This document shows positions 1 to 8,812 of a stretch of DNA of 64,000 nt, piece by piece. The DNA comes from Sulfurovum sp. (GTDB taxonomy: Bacteria > Campylobacterota > Campylobacteria > Campylobacterales > Sulfurovaceae). The DNA lies in contig JALXCZ010000008.1 in assembly GCA_026990595.1 (NCBI GenBank), forward strand, positions 62,001 to 126,000, in the 5' to 3' direction. Below the pieces are notes generated by a model, which saw only the letters and a list, made by a program, of their open reading frames with translations, ran no database searches and was not told where the DNA came from. A program made the position numbers and the translations under genes. Within the stretch, counting starts at the first letter, position 1. Each line of letters begins with the position of its first letter.

Positions 1-390
1 AAGCTTTTGATCCTTGTAGACATCTTTGATCCCGAGGAATGCAGCTTTAAGCTTCATGAAGTCTGTGTATTCACGATCATCTCCTTCACCAAAACGTTTA
101 TTGTACTCATCCAGATAGTAGTTTGCCAACAGGTACTCTTCTTTGTTCATATGTGCATGTGCCAGCATCATAATGGCTGTAGGCATAAGCGGTGAACGCA
201 TATGCTCACTTTTTAAAGAGATATAATAGGCATCTGCCTTATCCATATTACCGTCACTGATACTCTTTCCTATTTTCTTATACCAGTACAGTGCCGGCTT
301 ATTGAATTCCGCTACTTCATCTTTGTTGGCACAGCCTACAAATAAAAATGCTAACGCTATTGCTACTAAAATAGTTCTTTTTAATTTCAT
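1..390 (-). CDS. bamD: BamD-like outer-membrane assembly lipoprotein (3' end outside window)
   Basis: The reading frame is open from ATG at 390 to the window edge, giving 130 codons without a stop. The N-terminus is a lipoprotein signal: basic MKLKRT, a hydrophobic core and a lipobox ending FVGC at residue 20. The following helices (YWYKKIGKSI, YLDEYNKRF) fit the TPR-like repeats of BamD, an outer-membrane lipoprotein of the beta-barrel assembly complex. A GAAGGT Shine-Dalgarno stands just upstream of the ATG. The C-terminal half is not visible, so another TPR lipoprotein is possible. Confidence 0.72.
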   Translation of the reverse strand, partial: MKLKRTILVAIALAFLFVGCANKDEVAEFNKPALYWYKKIGKSISDGNMDKADAYYISLKSEHMRSPLMPTAIMMLAHAHMNKEEYLLANYYLDEYNKRFGEGDDREYTDFMKLKAAFLGIKDVYKDQKL

Positions 391-408
391 TGTTTACCTT
401 CAAATATA

Positions 409-425
409 ATCATAAACTTTATGAT
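409..425. repeat. 8-bp inverted repeat upstream of bamD
   Basis: ATCATAAA and TTTATGAT flank a single base. The site lies about 20 bases upstream of the bamD start, between bamD and the stop of the pseudopilin gene. It could be an operator or a weak 3' hairpin; no T-run follows on either strand. Confidence 0.35.
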
Positions 426-502
426 ATCTCAATGTATGTAAAAAGTGTATTAGGTTTAAGAAGAAATATATAAAATTCCATACGCTTCTCTATAAAACAC
501 AC

Positions 503-1198
503 TTACGAGTCGGGCTGTCCTACTATAAAAGCATGTCCCGTCTGTTGTTCTATGGTTACAAACATATCCGGAATATCCGGATAATTTAAAAATCTGAATT
601 TTATCGTACAGTCTCCATGCATGAGGGTAGCATCATTGTTTGCTGCATTATAAATGCCTCTATGGGGTCTTCCCAAATGATCGAAAGCAACATGCTGTAC
701 TGCAATACCTGATGTCCCTGTTGCACCTACAGGTGTATCACATCCGCTAAAATCAATATTTGTGATCCCATACTTCTTTCCAAGAAATATACTGCTGCTC
801 TCATTTGCTCCGATCGTACTGCTTCCTGCAAGATGGTACATCGGTTTCCCTGAACGCGGATCAGTTGCGACTTCATTCAAGTCTACGTTATTGTCTCCAT
901 CCCTGCTGGAAGAGATCGTATAGAACCATTTTACTGTGCCGTCTTCTGTATATTGTGCAAAGCGTATATGCCAAAGACTTCTCTGCCAAGGCTGTCCTGT
1001 TGGGTTTCTTGGATCTGTCTTATCATCCATAAGGGCAAGATGCTGTGTATAGCGTATGGCTGAGAGTATATTGTCCGCTGCCTGTTGCTGTACATCACTG
1101 TCTAATCTCGGTATCCCCACTGCTGCAAGTACCCCCAATACCACTATTACCATTACCAGTTCCAACATTGTAAATGCAGCCTGCTTTGTTTTATGCAT
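503..1198 (-). CDS. Type IV pilin-like pseudopilin (GspH/MshC-like)
   Basis: This 231-residue protein has a class III signal: a short basic leader (MHKTKQAA), then the mature start FTMLELVMVIVVLGVLAAVG with Glu at +5 and a hydrophobic helix. The residue before the cleavage site is Ala rather than the usual Gly, as in the other pseudopilins of this locus. The C-terminal domain is globular and has two cysteines (in SGCD and GDC) that could pair. It is transcribed away from the plus-strand pilin operon starting at 1392, and probably contributes a minor pilin to the same fibre or secretion machine. The exact subfamily is uncertain. Confidence 0.75.
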   Translation of the reverse strand: MHKTKQAAFTMLELVMVIVVLGVLAAVGIPRLDSDVQQQAADNILSAIRYTQHLALMDDKTDPRNPTGQPWQRSLWHIRFAQYTEDGTVKWFYTISSSRDGDNNVDLNEVATDPRSGKPMYHLAGSSTIGANESSSIFLGKKYGITNIDFSGCDTPVGATGTSGIAVQHVAFDHLGRPHRGIYNAANNDATLMHGDCTIKFRFLNYPDIPDMFVTIEQQTGHAFIVGQPDS

Positions 1199-1229
1199 AT
1201 CAAACCTTATAGTGTGTCAAATAACACAA

Positions 1230-1235
1230 AGTATA
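1230..1235 (-). promoter_or_regulatory. Possible -10 box of the minus-strand pseudopilin
   Basis: The minus strand reads TATACT about 32 bases before the ATG at 1198. No good -35 is visible. This is a weak call based on position alone. Confidence 0.25.
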
Positions 1236-1298
1236 TCCCTTTTTGACTAAAAAGAATGTGTTAATCATAATTTCCCTATAATAATACCATATTATTTT

Positions 1299-1329
1299 TT
1301 GACTTTTTTTGACTTTTTTTTGTTAGAAT
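1299..1329 (+). promoter_or_regulatory. Likely promoter of the MshQ-like/pseudopilin operon
   Basis: TTGACT (1299-1304) lies 19 bases before TAGAAT (1324-1329), which is preceded by TG to form an extended -10 (TGT-TAGAAT). A second TTGACT lies at 1309-1314, inside a T-rich tract. The predicted start near 1336 leaves a leader of about 55 bases before the AGGAG ribosome site at 1381-1385. Confidence 0.4.
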
Positions 1330-1391
1330 GGAAAAGATGGGGTTAGATTCTACTTGGATCTACGGATTTATTTATGTATTAGGAGTTTGGA

Positions 1392-4300
1392 ATGAAGATA
1401 CAATATATTATTAAATTATTATCACGATTATGTTTAGCAGGGTTATTAACAATCAATATTATTTCAGCAGCTGAATTAGCACATGATGACTTTAACTCCG
1501 GTAGTTTGGACGGATGGTCAGGCAGTGGTGTTTCAAGTAATTCAGGGTGGTTACAGATCAATCGTGACAAAACTGCTTCAAAAACCTACAATTTAGGCTT
1601 AAGCAATGCCGACAAATCTGTTACCATAAAATTACGTGTTGATGCCGTAGGTTCATGGGATGAGAGTGGGTCTTATCAAGACTATTTTAATATTTTAGTC
1701 AATGGATCGAATGTTAAAACATATTCACCAAGTGAAGGAATTTATATTTATTCTCTAACAAGCACGCTTGATTCTTCCGGAAAAATTACTTTGGATCTTA
1801 ACCCTGATACAACAGCAAACAGCGAATATGCAAAAATTGATTATGTCATCATTGATGATACAGTGGATCCCACAGTATACACAACCGGTTTCCACGATTT
1901 TGACCTTATCAATCCTCCCTCTACAAGGAATATTCTAGGTAACTACGCAATTGCCGGTAACACTGTTATGTGTCTTACAGAAAAAACTACCGGATATGGC
2001 GGTACCTGTCATGGACAAACAGATTATGAACTGATAACCAGTAACATGCATGTCAGTAAATATATCGATATTGACTCAGACGCACGTACATGGGACTCCT
2101 CTTCTTCCTATATTGATCTGCCTACTTCATATAAATCCAATAACGGCAAAGGTATACTTTGGGCAGGGCTATTTTGGCAAGGAAGATTCAGTAAAGATAC
2201 AAATTATCCCATGCATTACGGTATGGAAAACGGAGCCTCCTACACACTCACAGAGATGGGACAGGGTTCAGGATACGGAACCATAGATGTTTCCACACTT
2301 GAAGCCAATAAAATAAAATTGAAGGTCGATACAGGGAACTACAATGATGCCACTGCATCTAACGTATACACCTACAGCAGTTCAAACGGTACCACGTACG
2401 CCGCCTATGCAGATGTTACACAAATACTGCAAAATGCTAATTTAAATACAGGAAAACATACATTTACTGTAGCAAACCTTACGACCAATGAAGGACGAGA
2501 ACCTTCTCCCGGAGTCTTTGGAGGGTGGTCACTGGTAGTGATCTATGCAGAGGACTTTACCGGTGATCTCAGAAATGTATCTATCTATAACGGATTTGTC
2601 TCTTTGGGAACGAACAATGATCCTATCAGTATTTCCGGCTTCAAACTCCCTAAAGACGGTGATGTCTCAGCACAACTCTCGGTCTTTTCAGGAGAGGGAG
2701 AGTATCGTTACGGTAGACGTCCGGGCAGTGATAAAAGCGACTGGATGAAGATCAGCAATGACGAAACCACCGGATACCAGTACCTTCCCGGAGCTACACA
2801 CCCCAACAACATGTTCGATGCTGTTCTTGACGGTGTTCTACGCGATGACATAGCAGGAGAAAGCAATAATCTTCAAGTCAACAATGATGGGGTTGATATC
2901 GATAGATTTGATGTATCTCCATTGATGGAAGGCTATAGGGATGCAAATATCAATACGAACGAAGTCTTCATTAAAGTATACAGTGATAATGACTACGTTA
3001 CTCCCAGTATGATCGCCTTTTCAACACAGCTTTACAGACCAAAACTCTGTTACGACTATAGTGTCAGAAAAGACGGATTTACCCTTGATGCAGAAAACAG
3101 AGATATTGTTACCGTAGGGAATGGAGAGATCGCCCTCAATGCTTCTATAAAGAGTATGGAGGGAGATTTTGACCTTGAGAACAGTAGAATGAAAGTACGT
3201 TTTACACCTAGTGAGAAAGTCAGTTTTACTGGAGCAAAATACTCTCCCAACACAGTCAATACGCTCATTCCTGCTATCCATACAGCCACATCCACCAGCC
3301 AGGAACCTGAAATAGCGATCGGAGCCAATGCTACATCAAACGGTGGTACCATAGGAAGATTTGAACGCTATTTCTCTGAATTCAAATATGATATGACTTC
3401 TGACAGACTCAACGGACATTTTGAAGTTGATCTGAATGTTACATTGGATTTTGGTTCGGGTCCTATATATAATCTCATTTCTTCAGAGAACAACTCTCTT
3501 CCAAGATGTGACCAGAACCTGACCTACAATCCGCAATGGGGTATGTTCAACGTAGAACGTACTGATAGTGCTACCTATGATCCGGTTGCACATCCGGAGC
3601 AAAGATTCCCTCTCTATACACAGGTAACAGGAAGAGATTTTGACTTCTCTGTGGTTGCATATGATGCCAATGCCACCCCTCCATACAGTCGTGAATTGAC
3701 ACTTTCTACTGATCTTACGGTTGATGTGGAACTCATAGATGCTTCACCTTATGATGATACCGGATCATTCTTCACCTGTGAAAATACCGATCAAAGTATT
3801 ATCCAGACACTCTCAGGCGGAGTAAAAAGCTTTTTTGTCAAAGTACCTGCAGGCAGCAGCAGAGTGGATCTCAATGCCAACAATGACATTATTACAGACA
3901 CTGCACTGCGCAATGCGGCATTTAGAATGTGGCTGTTGGTAGATGCAAATAAGACCATCATTCCGCATCATTGTAATAACAGAAATGATAATGCATGTTT
4001 TGAAACAGTGTATAACACTTATTTAAAGGCAGGTGATACCAACAATTATTGCAGCAGCTGCAGCAGTTATACCGGTGGGTGCTACCAGTGTCTACACGAT
4101 CATTTTGCCATTCCTATCTGTTCACGGGACAACTTTTCCATCAAGCCTGCATCCTACCGTACCGTTATTTCAGATGTAAATGAATCCAACCGATCTACTG
4201 ATCCTGTTCTTTTTCTCGGTAAAAACAATACAGTGACCCCTTTAACACTTTCAGCAGGTTATCAATATCGCATAGAAGGGAATGCCACACAATTCAACAG

Positions 4301-5792
4301 TGACAAGTTTGCAAGAGGATACAATAGAGATTTCTATACACCTTCAAACAACGACCTGATGTCCCAATTACAGTTTAATACTGCCGGTACATGTGCAGAC
4401 ACAAACAATACAGACTGGGGCGTCCATTTTGAAAATGGACAGATCATTGCGACAATAGACGGTACAGAAATTCAACTCTACTCAAACAATTTGCATAAAC
4501 ACTCCAATGTCGGTAACTATAACTACCATATTGAAGATAATAACTGGACTATAGTAGATCAGCAGAGATTCCCGTTCAAAACATTCCCTGATGTAGATGA
4601 TTGTCTGCCAAATAATGCTTCCATCTCCAATAACGGCAATCAGAAATCCGGATGTGGTATAAGTTCCACACTTGCAGGCACTTCACTTACCTATATAGAT
4701 ATGCCTTTACGTTTTGAACCGTATGATTTCAATATCACGAATGAGAGGGTAAGCTCAAGAGCAAATCCAAACAACAACACCTATATTTACATCAGCGACC
4801 TCAATGGAAGCTTGAATATGGCAGCACAGCTTGACAGCAATATTACCGCCATGTCAAAAGACGGGAAAGTGACAACGAATTTTACCACTACCTGTGCAGC
4901 AGAAGACCTTGTGCTTAAAGTCGACCGTTCCATGATCCCAAATGAAAACAACATTACAAGTTTCCTTGGGGCAAAAACAGTATTCCAGCAGAGACTCTAT
5001 TCTACTGCAGATACGAACTTCTCCATTGCCGATGATAATATGACTTTCTCAAAAACGAATTTTACAAACGATCCGACCAATAACGGAAGTGCCAATGCCA
5101 GAATTCTTTTCAACTTCCAAAGACCGACATACTCTGATCGTATCAATCCGATAGATGTGAACTTTACTGCACTGCATGCACGTTCTCCTAATGCAACATC
5201 AAACACACATATGATCCCCAATTATATTCCAGATGAAAACGGAACAGGAGTCATCAATGCAAAACGTTATTTCTATTATGCAAAAGTGGCACCAGTCTCA
5301 CCTTTCCATAACACAATGCAGATCAGCTATACAGACAGAATGACCAATATCCTACGTGTATCTGTCTATTGTACAGACCCTGTAGACAGCAATGTGACCT
5401 GTGCAAATATGGGTCTCAACACAGCATTTATTGATGAATCCAATGCATTGGATACCTGGTACAGAATGACCAGCCACAGTTCAGCAAATGGAGAGGGGCA
5501 GGTAATAAAACTGACGGTTAACCCTTCATCGATCGGTTTATCTCCATCTGCGAACATTGCGTTGGACAACAACGGAAGCAGTGTTGGTATTGTTGCTTCT
5601 TATCCACTTGCAGCACCAAGACGAAAAGACGGGACAGTCACGATTTTAGCTGATCCGTGGCTCATGTATAAGCCTGATTTCATCATCTCTTTCAGGAATG
5701 AAGGATTCCGCTGGAAAGGGGAAGGTAGAACAGGGCATGTCATAGATGCCAATGCAAGCAGAGATACGAACTCCAAAAGGTTGAATTGGTAA
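1392..5792 (+). CDS. Large exported MshQ-like protein of a pilin locus
   Basis: This 1466-residue protein has a Sec signal peptide (hydrophobic LCLAGLLTINIISAA, cleavage near residue 27). Residues about 30-155 form a beta-rich jelly-roll/CBM-like module. Residues about 270-420 resemble a repeat seen in large DUF11-type surface proteins (ILWAGLFWQGR, YAAYADVT, GGWSLVVIYAEDF). A Cys-rich stretch at about 880-915 (CSSCSSY, GCYQC) leads into CSRDNFSIKP, a motif resembling MSHA biogenesis protein MshQ. Asn, Thr and Asp are abundant and there is no C-terminal membrane anchor. It heads an operon with three pseudopilins whose first gene overlaps its stop. I infer a secreted or pilus-tip adhesin; the MshQ assignment rests on motif and context only. 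Confidence 0.6.
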   Translation: MKIQYIIKLLSRLCLAGLLTINIISAAELAHDDFNSGSLDGWSGSGVSSNSGWLQINRDKTASKTYNLGLSNADKSVTIKLRVDAVGSWDESGSYQDYFNILVNGSNVKTYSPSEGIYIYSLTSTLDSSGKITLDLNPDTTANSEYAKIDYVIIDDTVDPTVYTTGFHDFDLINPPSTRNILGNYAIAGNTVMCLTEKTTGYGGTCHGQTDYELITSNMHVSKYIDIDSDARTWDSSSSYIDLPTSYKSNNGKGILWAGLFWQGRFSKDTNYPMHYGMENGASYTLTEMGQGSGYGTIDVSTLEANKIKLKVDTGNYNDATASNVYTYSSSNGTTYAAYADVTQILQNANLNTGKHTFTVANLTTNEGREPSPGVFGGWSLVVIYAEDFTGDLRNVSIYNGFVSLGTNNDPISISGFKLPKDGDVSAQLSVFSGEGEYRYGRRPGSDKSDWMKISNDETTGYQYLPGATHPNNMFDAVLDGVLRDDIAGESNNLQVNNDGVDIDRFDVSPLMEGYRDANINTNEVFIKVYSDNDYVTPSMIAFSTQLYRPKLCYDYSVRKDGFTLDAENRDIVTVGNGEIALNASIKSMEGDFDLENSRMKVRFTPSEKVSFTGAKYSPNTVNTLIPAIHTATSTSQEPEIAIGANATSNGGTIGRFERYFSEFKYDMTSDRLNGHFEVDLNVTLDFGSGPIYNLISSENNSLPRCDQNLTYNPQWGMFNVERTDSATYDPVAHPEQRFPLYTQVTGRDFDFSVVAYDANATPPYSRELTLSTDLTVDVELIDASPYDDTGSFFTCENTDQSIIQTLSGGVKSFFVKVPAGSSRVDLNANNDIITDTALRNAAFRMWLLVDANKTIIPHHCNNRNDNACFETVYNTYLKAGDTNNYCSSCSSYTGGCYQCLHDHFAIPICSRDNFSIKPASYRTVISDVNESNRSTDPVLFLGKNNTVTPLTLSAGYQYRIEGNATQFNSDKFARGYNRDFYTPSNNDLMSQLQFNTAGTCADTNNTDWGVHFENGQIIATIDGTEIQLYSNNLHKHSNVGNYNYHIEDNNWTIVDQQRFPFKTFPDVDDCLPNNASISNNGNQKSGCGISSTLAGTSLTYIDMPLRFEPYDFNITNERVSSRANPNNNTYIYISDLNGSLNMAAQLDSNITAMSKDGKVTTNFTTTCAAEDLVLKVDRSMIPNENNITSFLGAKTVFQQRLYSTADTNFSIADDNMTFSKTNFTNDPTNNGSANARILFNFQRPTYSDRINPIDVNFTALHARSPNATSNTHMIPNYIPDENGTGVINAKRYFYYAKVAPVSPFHNTMQISYTDRMTNILRVSVYCTDPVDSNVTCANMGLNTAFIDESNALDTWYRMTSHSSANGEGQVIKLTVNPSSIGLSPSANIALDNNGSSVGIVASYPLAAPRRKDGTVTILADPWLMYKPDFIISFRNEGFRWKGEGRTGHVIDANASRDTNSKRLNW

Positions 5793-6538
5793 TGAAGAAT
5801 ATGCGTAAAGCCATTGCAATGATCGAGCTCATATTTGCTATTGTGGTCATAGGGATCATTATGCTCAGTGCTCCCATGCTTGTCAGCCGTGCCACACAAA
5901 GCAGTTACACAGGCTTGCAACAGGAGGCGATCACTGCAGCAGCGACACAGATCTCACAAATCATGACGGCTGCATGGGATCAGAATGATGCCAATATTTC
6001 AGAAGGTATGCCAGTCCTGCAAACGAGCAGTGCCGCTATTGCTAATTGTAATACTCCACTCCCCACAGGGGTAAGTAGTTCAACAGGAAGATATTGCAAC
6101 GGGCTAACCACCACAGCAGGTTTTTTCAATGCAACACCTACAACCGCACTTTTAGGCAAAGAAGGAACAAAATTTGATGATATTGATGATTATGATGACA
6201 GCAATATGACCATCAGTACCTATAATGCGGAAAATATTGTGGTATCTCAAGGAGATTATATAGACAGAAAACTGCAGCTCTACTCAACAATATCCTATGG
6301 AGATGACCAACCAAGACTGGCAGACGGAACAGCATCACCGGGCGGGTATAAAACAGCTATGAATTTCAGTAACCCTTTTACGACCATTGCTGTAAACTCA
6401 TCCAATATCAAGCTCATTTCAGTCACACTCAAATCAGAAAGTGCTTCTGCTGAAATAGCAGATAAAGAGATCACTCTCAGTGCGTTCATGTGCAACATCG
6501 GTGCACCGCAACAACTCATAAATAGTAACGGACCTTAA
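5792..6538 (+). CDS. Pseudopilin, first of three downstream of the MshQ-like gene
   Basis: A 248-residue protein starting MKNMRKA, then mature IAMIELIFAIVVIGIIML. Glu is at +5, Ala is at -1, and +1 is Ile where Phe or Met is usual. The ATG at 5792 shares one base with the stop of the preceding gene; a TTG six bases upstream is possible but less likely. The globular part has a Cys pair (NCNTPL, RYCNG) and a third Cys near the end. It is probably an MshD/GspI-like minor pilin inserted in the inner membrane before assembly. Subfamily is inferred from order only. Confidence 0.7.
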   Translation: MKNMRKAIAMIELIFAIVVIGIIMLSAPMLVSRATQSSYTGLQQEAITAAATQISQIMTAAWDQNDANISEGMPVLQTSSAAIANCNTPLPTGVSSSTGRYCNGLTTTAGFFNATPTTALLGKEGTKFDDIDDYDDSNMTISTYNAENIVVSQGDYIDRKLQLYSTISYGDDQPRLADGTASPGGYKTAMNFSNPFTTIAVNSSNIKLISVTLKSESASAEIADKEITLSAFMCNIGAPQQLINSNGP

Positions 6539-7479
6539 TGATGAAAAGAACAGCAGTAAATAAAGTGAGAAAAGCCTTTACCCTTTTAGAAGTTGTCATG
6601 GTGATCGTTATCTTGGGTATCATATCATCCATTGCATCCACGATCATTGCCGATGTGTATGACAACTACCTAATACAACGTGCAACCTACCGGGCTTCCC
6701 TAAAAACAGAACTTGCGGCACAGCAAATAGCCAATATGCTCAGTTACAGGATCAAAAGCACAACACTAGCCAGAAATCCTGCAGACTTGAATGATTATAA
6801 ACTGGTCACGGACGGGACCAACCTGAGCGATAACACACATACTGTATTAGAGTGGATAGGCTATGAGCATGACAGCTTTGAAGCAGCAAATCTCCCCGGA
6901 TGGGACGGTTTTTGTGATGTCAATGCCTCTGTCACCGGAGGGAACATTGTTACTCCGGGATCTAATTTGAATCTTGCCCAAACGATCATGAATAATATTA
7001 CAAGAAATGATGTACCAAACAATCAAAGTCCTGCTATTTTCTTTAATGACTATCTTTACAGGTTTACACCAGATGTTGAATACAATGTTGCCTGCATGGG
7101 ACTTATAGACAACAATACAAGCTGTATCTCTTCTGTGAACTTCACAGCAAACGTGGAACAAATGAATTTTAATTTAAATGCAGCTACCCCCAATAAACTT
7201 ATTGTTGAGCATTATAAACTGGCTGCTTCTGCCTATGCCCTCTGGCCGGCACCCAATCCACGCACCGGTAACTTTGATCTAAGACTTTACTACAACTACC
7301 AGCCTTGGGCAGGAGAACGTCTGGCAGCGAACAATACCTACAGCACACTTATCAGCAATGTCACAGTTTTCAAATTTGCTGAAATGGCAGATACCTTCCG
7401 ATTCAAACTCTGTGCCCAGGAGAGTATCGGCACAGACTACAACATAACCATCTGTAAAGAAAAGGCGATAATCCTATGA
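6538..7479 (+). CDS. Pseudopilin (MshO/GspJ-like)
   Basis: A 313-residue protein. After a basic leader of about 13 residues (MMKRTAVNKVRKA) comes FTLLEVVMVIVILGIISSIA with Glu at +5, a standard prepilin signal except for Ala at -1. The length and the position as the longest of three consecutive pseudopilins suit MshO or GspJ. The ATG overlaps the previous stop by one base, so translation is probably coupled. Five or more cysteines in the soluble domain suggest disulfides in the periplasm. Confidence 0.7.
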   Translation: MMKRTAVNKVRKAFTLLEVVMVIVILGIISSIASTIIADVYDNYLIQRATYRASLKTELAAQQIANMLSYRIKSTTLARNPADLNDYKLVTDGTNLSDNTHTVLEWIGYEHDSFEAANLPGWDGFCDVNASVTGGNIVTPGSNLNLAQTIMNNITRNDVPNNQSPAIFFNDYLYRFTPDVEYNVACMGLIDNNTSCISSVNFTANVEQMNFNLNAATPNKLIVEHYKLAASAYALWPAPNPRTGNFDLRLYYNYQPWAGERLAANNTYSTLISNVTVFKFAEMADTFRFKLCAQESIGTDYNITICKEKAIIL

Positions 7480-8045
7480 GAAAGGCATTTTCACTCCTCA
7501 CCGCTATTTTTATTATGCTCCTTATGGCAACGGTTTCTCTGCTTGTATTCAATGTAGCAGGCAAGATCACCAAAACCTCTACAGCACAATACCAGAGAGA
7601 GCAGGCCGCCCTTCTGGCAAGAAGCTATACCGAATTGGCGATCATGTCAGTGATCAATCATGACAGAAATGCTACAGGCAACTGCATACAGGACATTGAC
7701 GGTGTAGTAAATGGGCTGCATCAGGGGGCTGCCGCAGGAGGAAATACGAACAGTGGAAGCGGTTATGATGTACAGACGCGTATCTACTATATAGGCAATG
7801 ATCTGCCGTGTGCACAGTCAAGAAGGTTCAATAACAGTACTGCCCACAGTACTACAAAAATAGCAACATCATATAAAACGGCAGGTGCTCCGGATGAGAT
7901 CGCCGCTATTATTGTTGATGTCTATGTACGATACCGGGATCCCAGTCAGGTTGATGCTTTTTTAGCTAACGGAGGTACAGCTGCCAATATACCGGCTAAT
8001 GTACCCTGGGTCACTTACCATAGACGGACACTTCAAAAGATTTAA
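7476..8045 (+). CDS. Pseudopilin lacking Glu+5 (MshP/GspK-like tip subunit)
   Basis: A 189-residue protein starting MRKA, then FSLLTAIFIMLLMATVSLLV. The +5 position is Thr, not Glu. Loss of Glu+5 is known for GspK-type subunits that cap the pseudopilus tip, and MshP-like proteins also have aliphatic starts of this kind. The gene overlaps the preceding one by four bases (ATGA). The soluble part has two cysteines (GNC, LPC). The four-gene operon ends here. Confidence 0.65.
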   Translation: MRKAFSLLTAIFIMLLMATVSLLVFNVAGKITKTSTAQYQREQAALLARSYTELAIMSVINHDRNATGNCIQDIDGVVNGLHQGAAAGGNTNSGSGYDVQTRIYYIGNDLPCAQSRRFNNSTAHSTTKIATSYKTAGAPDEIAAIIVDVYVRYRDPSQVDAFLANGGTAANIPANVPWVTYHRRTLQKI

Positions 8046-8109
8046 ATACAAAAGTACAGGCATCTCCTCTGCCTATTTACCCTTCATTAAGTAAGTTAAG
8101 TTACAATTA

Positions 8110-8137
8110 AGTATAGATATTGGGATATATCTATACT
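8110..8137 (+). promoter_or_regulatory. Perfect 11-bp inverted repeat in the hpf leader
   Basis: AGTATAGATAT and ATATCTATACT are separated by six bases (TGGGAT). The right arm ends in TATACT (8132-8137), a good -10 box, about 64 bases before the hpf start. The palindrome could be an operator over the promoter, or a leader hairpin if transcription starts upstream. The rest of 8046-8200 holds only short AAGTAAGTTAAG-like direct repeats and the AAGGAT ribosome site of hpf. Confidence 0.4.
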
Positions 8138-8200
8138 ACGTAAGTAAGTCCATTTCTCAAAGCGTTGCTTGGAGGAACAGCTTACAAAAAAGGATAAATC

Positions 8201-8746
8201 ATGAATAAAAGTATTACAGGTAGACATTTCGAACTGACCGATGCCATTAAGAACTATGCAGACAATGCAATGGAGGAGTTAAAAAAATATAATCTTGATC
8301 TCATCTCAGCCAGTACGGTCATCTCAGCAAATGAAAAGAACGGGAAGAAGGGATTTTCTGTTGAGTTTATTGTTAACCTTAAAGATAAAAATACAATCGT
8401 TATTACTCAGGTAGATAAAGATGTCTATGCGGCCATAGACCTTGCTATTGAGAGAGTGAAAAAATCACTCAGACGCCATGCAGACAAGATAAAAGGTCAC
8501 CGTATCATGAGCTTCAAAGATCTTGGAAGTGAAGCCGAAGCGGTATTGGAACAACTTGATTATGAAGAGCAGACTGAACCCGAGATCGTTCCTATGGAAT
8601 TGGAGCTTCACAAACCTCTGGACTTTGATGAAGCCATTGAAGCACTCAAAGCTGAAAAGAAACGACAATTCATCGTCTTTAATGATGAAGAAGGACTCAT
8701 GAGGGTCATGTATAAAAGAGCCGACGGGAAATTCGGACTCTATTAA
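8201..8746 (+). CDS. hpf: Long-form ribosome hibernation promoting factor
   Basis: This 181-residue protein has an N-terminal HPF/YfiA domain (residues 1-100; starts MNKSITGRHFELTDAIKNYA, with basic KKSLRRHADKIKGHR near 90-105) and a C-terminal domain (about 120-181; KPLDFDEAIEALKAEKK, FIVFNDEEGLMRVMYKR) typical of long HPF. The N-domain blocks the decoding centre, and the C-domain dimerises to bring two 70S ribosomes together in stationary phase. AAGGAT lies seven bases upstream of the ATG. It is a single-gene unit, convergent with recG. Confidence 0.93.
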   Translation: MNKSITGRHFELTDAIKNYADNAMEELKKYNLDLISASTVISANEKNGKKGFSVEFIVNLKDKNTIVITQVDKDVYAAIDLAIERVKKSLRRHADKIKGHRIMSFKDLGSEAEAVLEQLDYEEQTEPEIVPMELELHKPLDFDEAIEALKAEKKRQFIVFNDEEGLMRVMYKRADGKFGLY

Positions 8747-8748
8747 CG

Positions 8749-8812
8749 GTAGGGGCAGACCCAAGTGTCTGCCCAAGAGACTAAGAGGATAGACACATAG
8801 GTCTATCCCTAC
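8749..8812. repeat. REP pair, variant B, between hpf and recG; supplies the recG stop codon
   Basis: Unit 1 (8749-8774, plus) is GTAGGG-GCAGAC, six bases, GTCTGC-CC. Unit 2 (8787-8812, minus) is GTAGGG-ATAGAC, six bases, GTCTAT-CC. They face each other with the GTAG ends outward and a 12-base spacer. The second unit changes GC to AT in one arm and GC to AT in the other, so the stem is preserved. TAG of the minus-strand GTAG (8811-8809) is the stop codon of recG. The pair sits between convergent genes and may end transcription from both sides, although no T-run follows. Confidence 0.85.
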
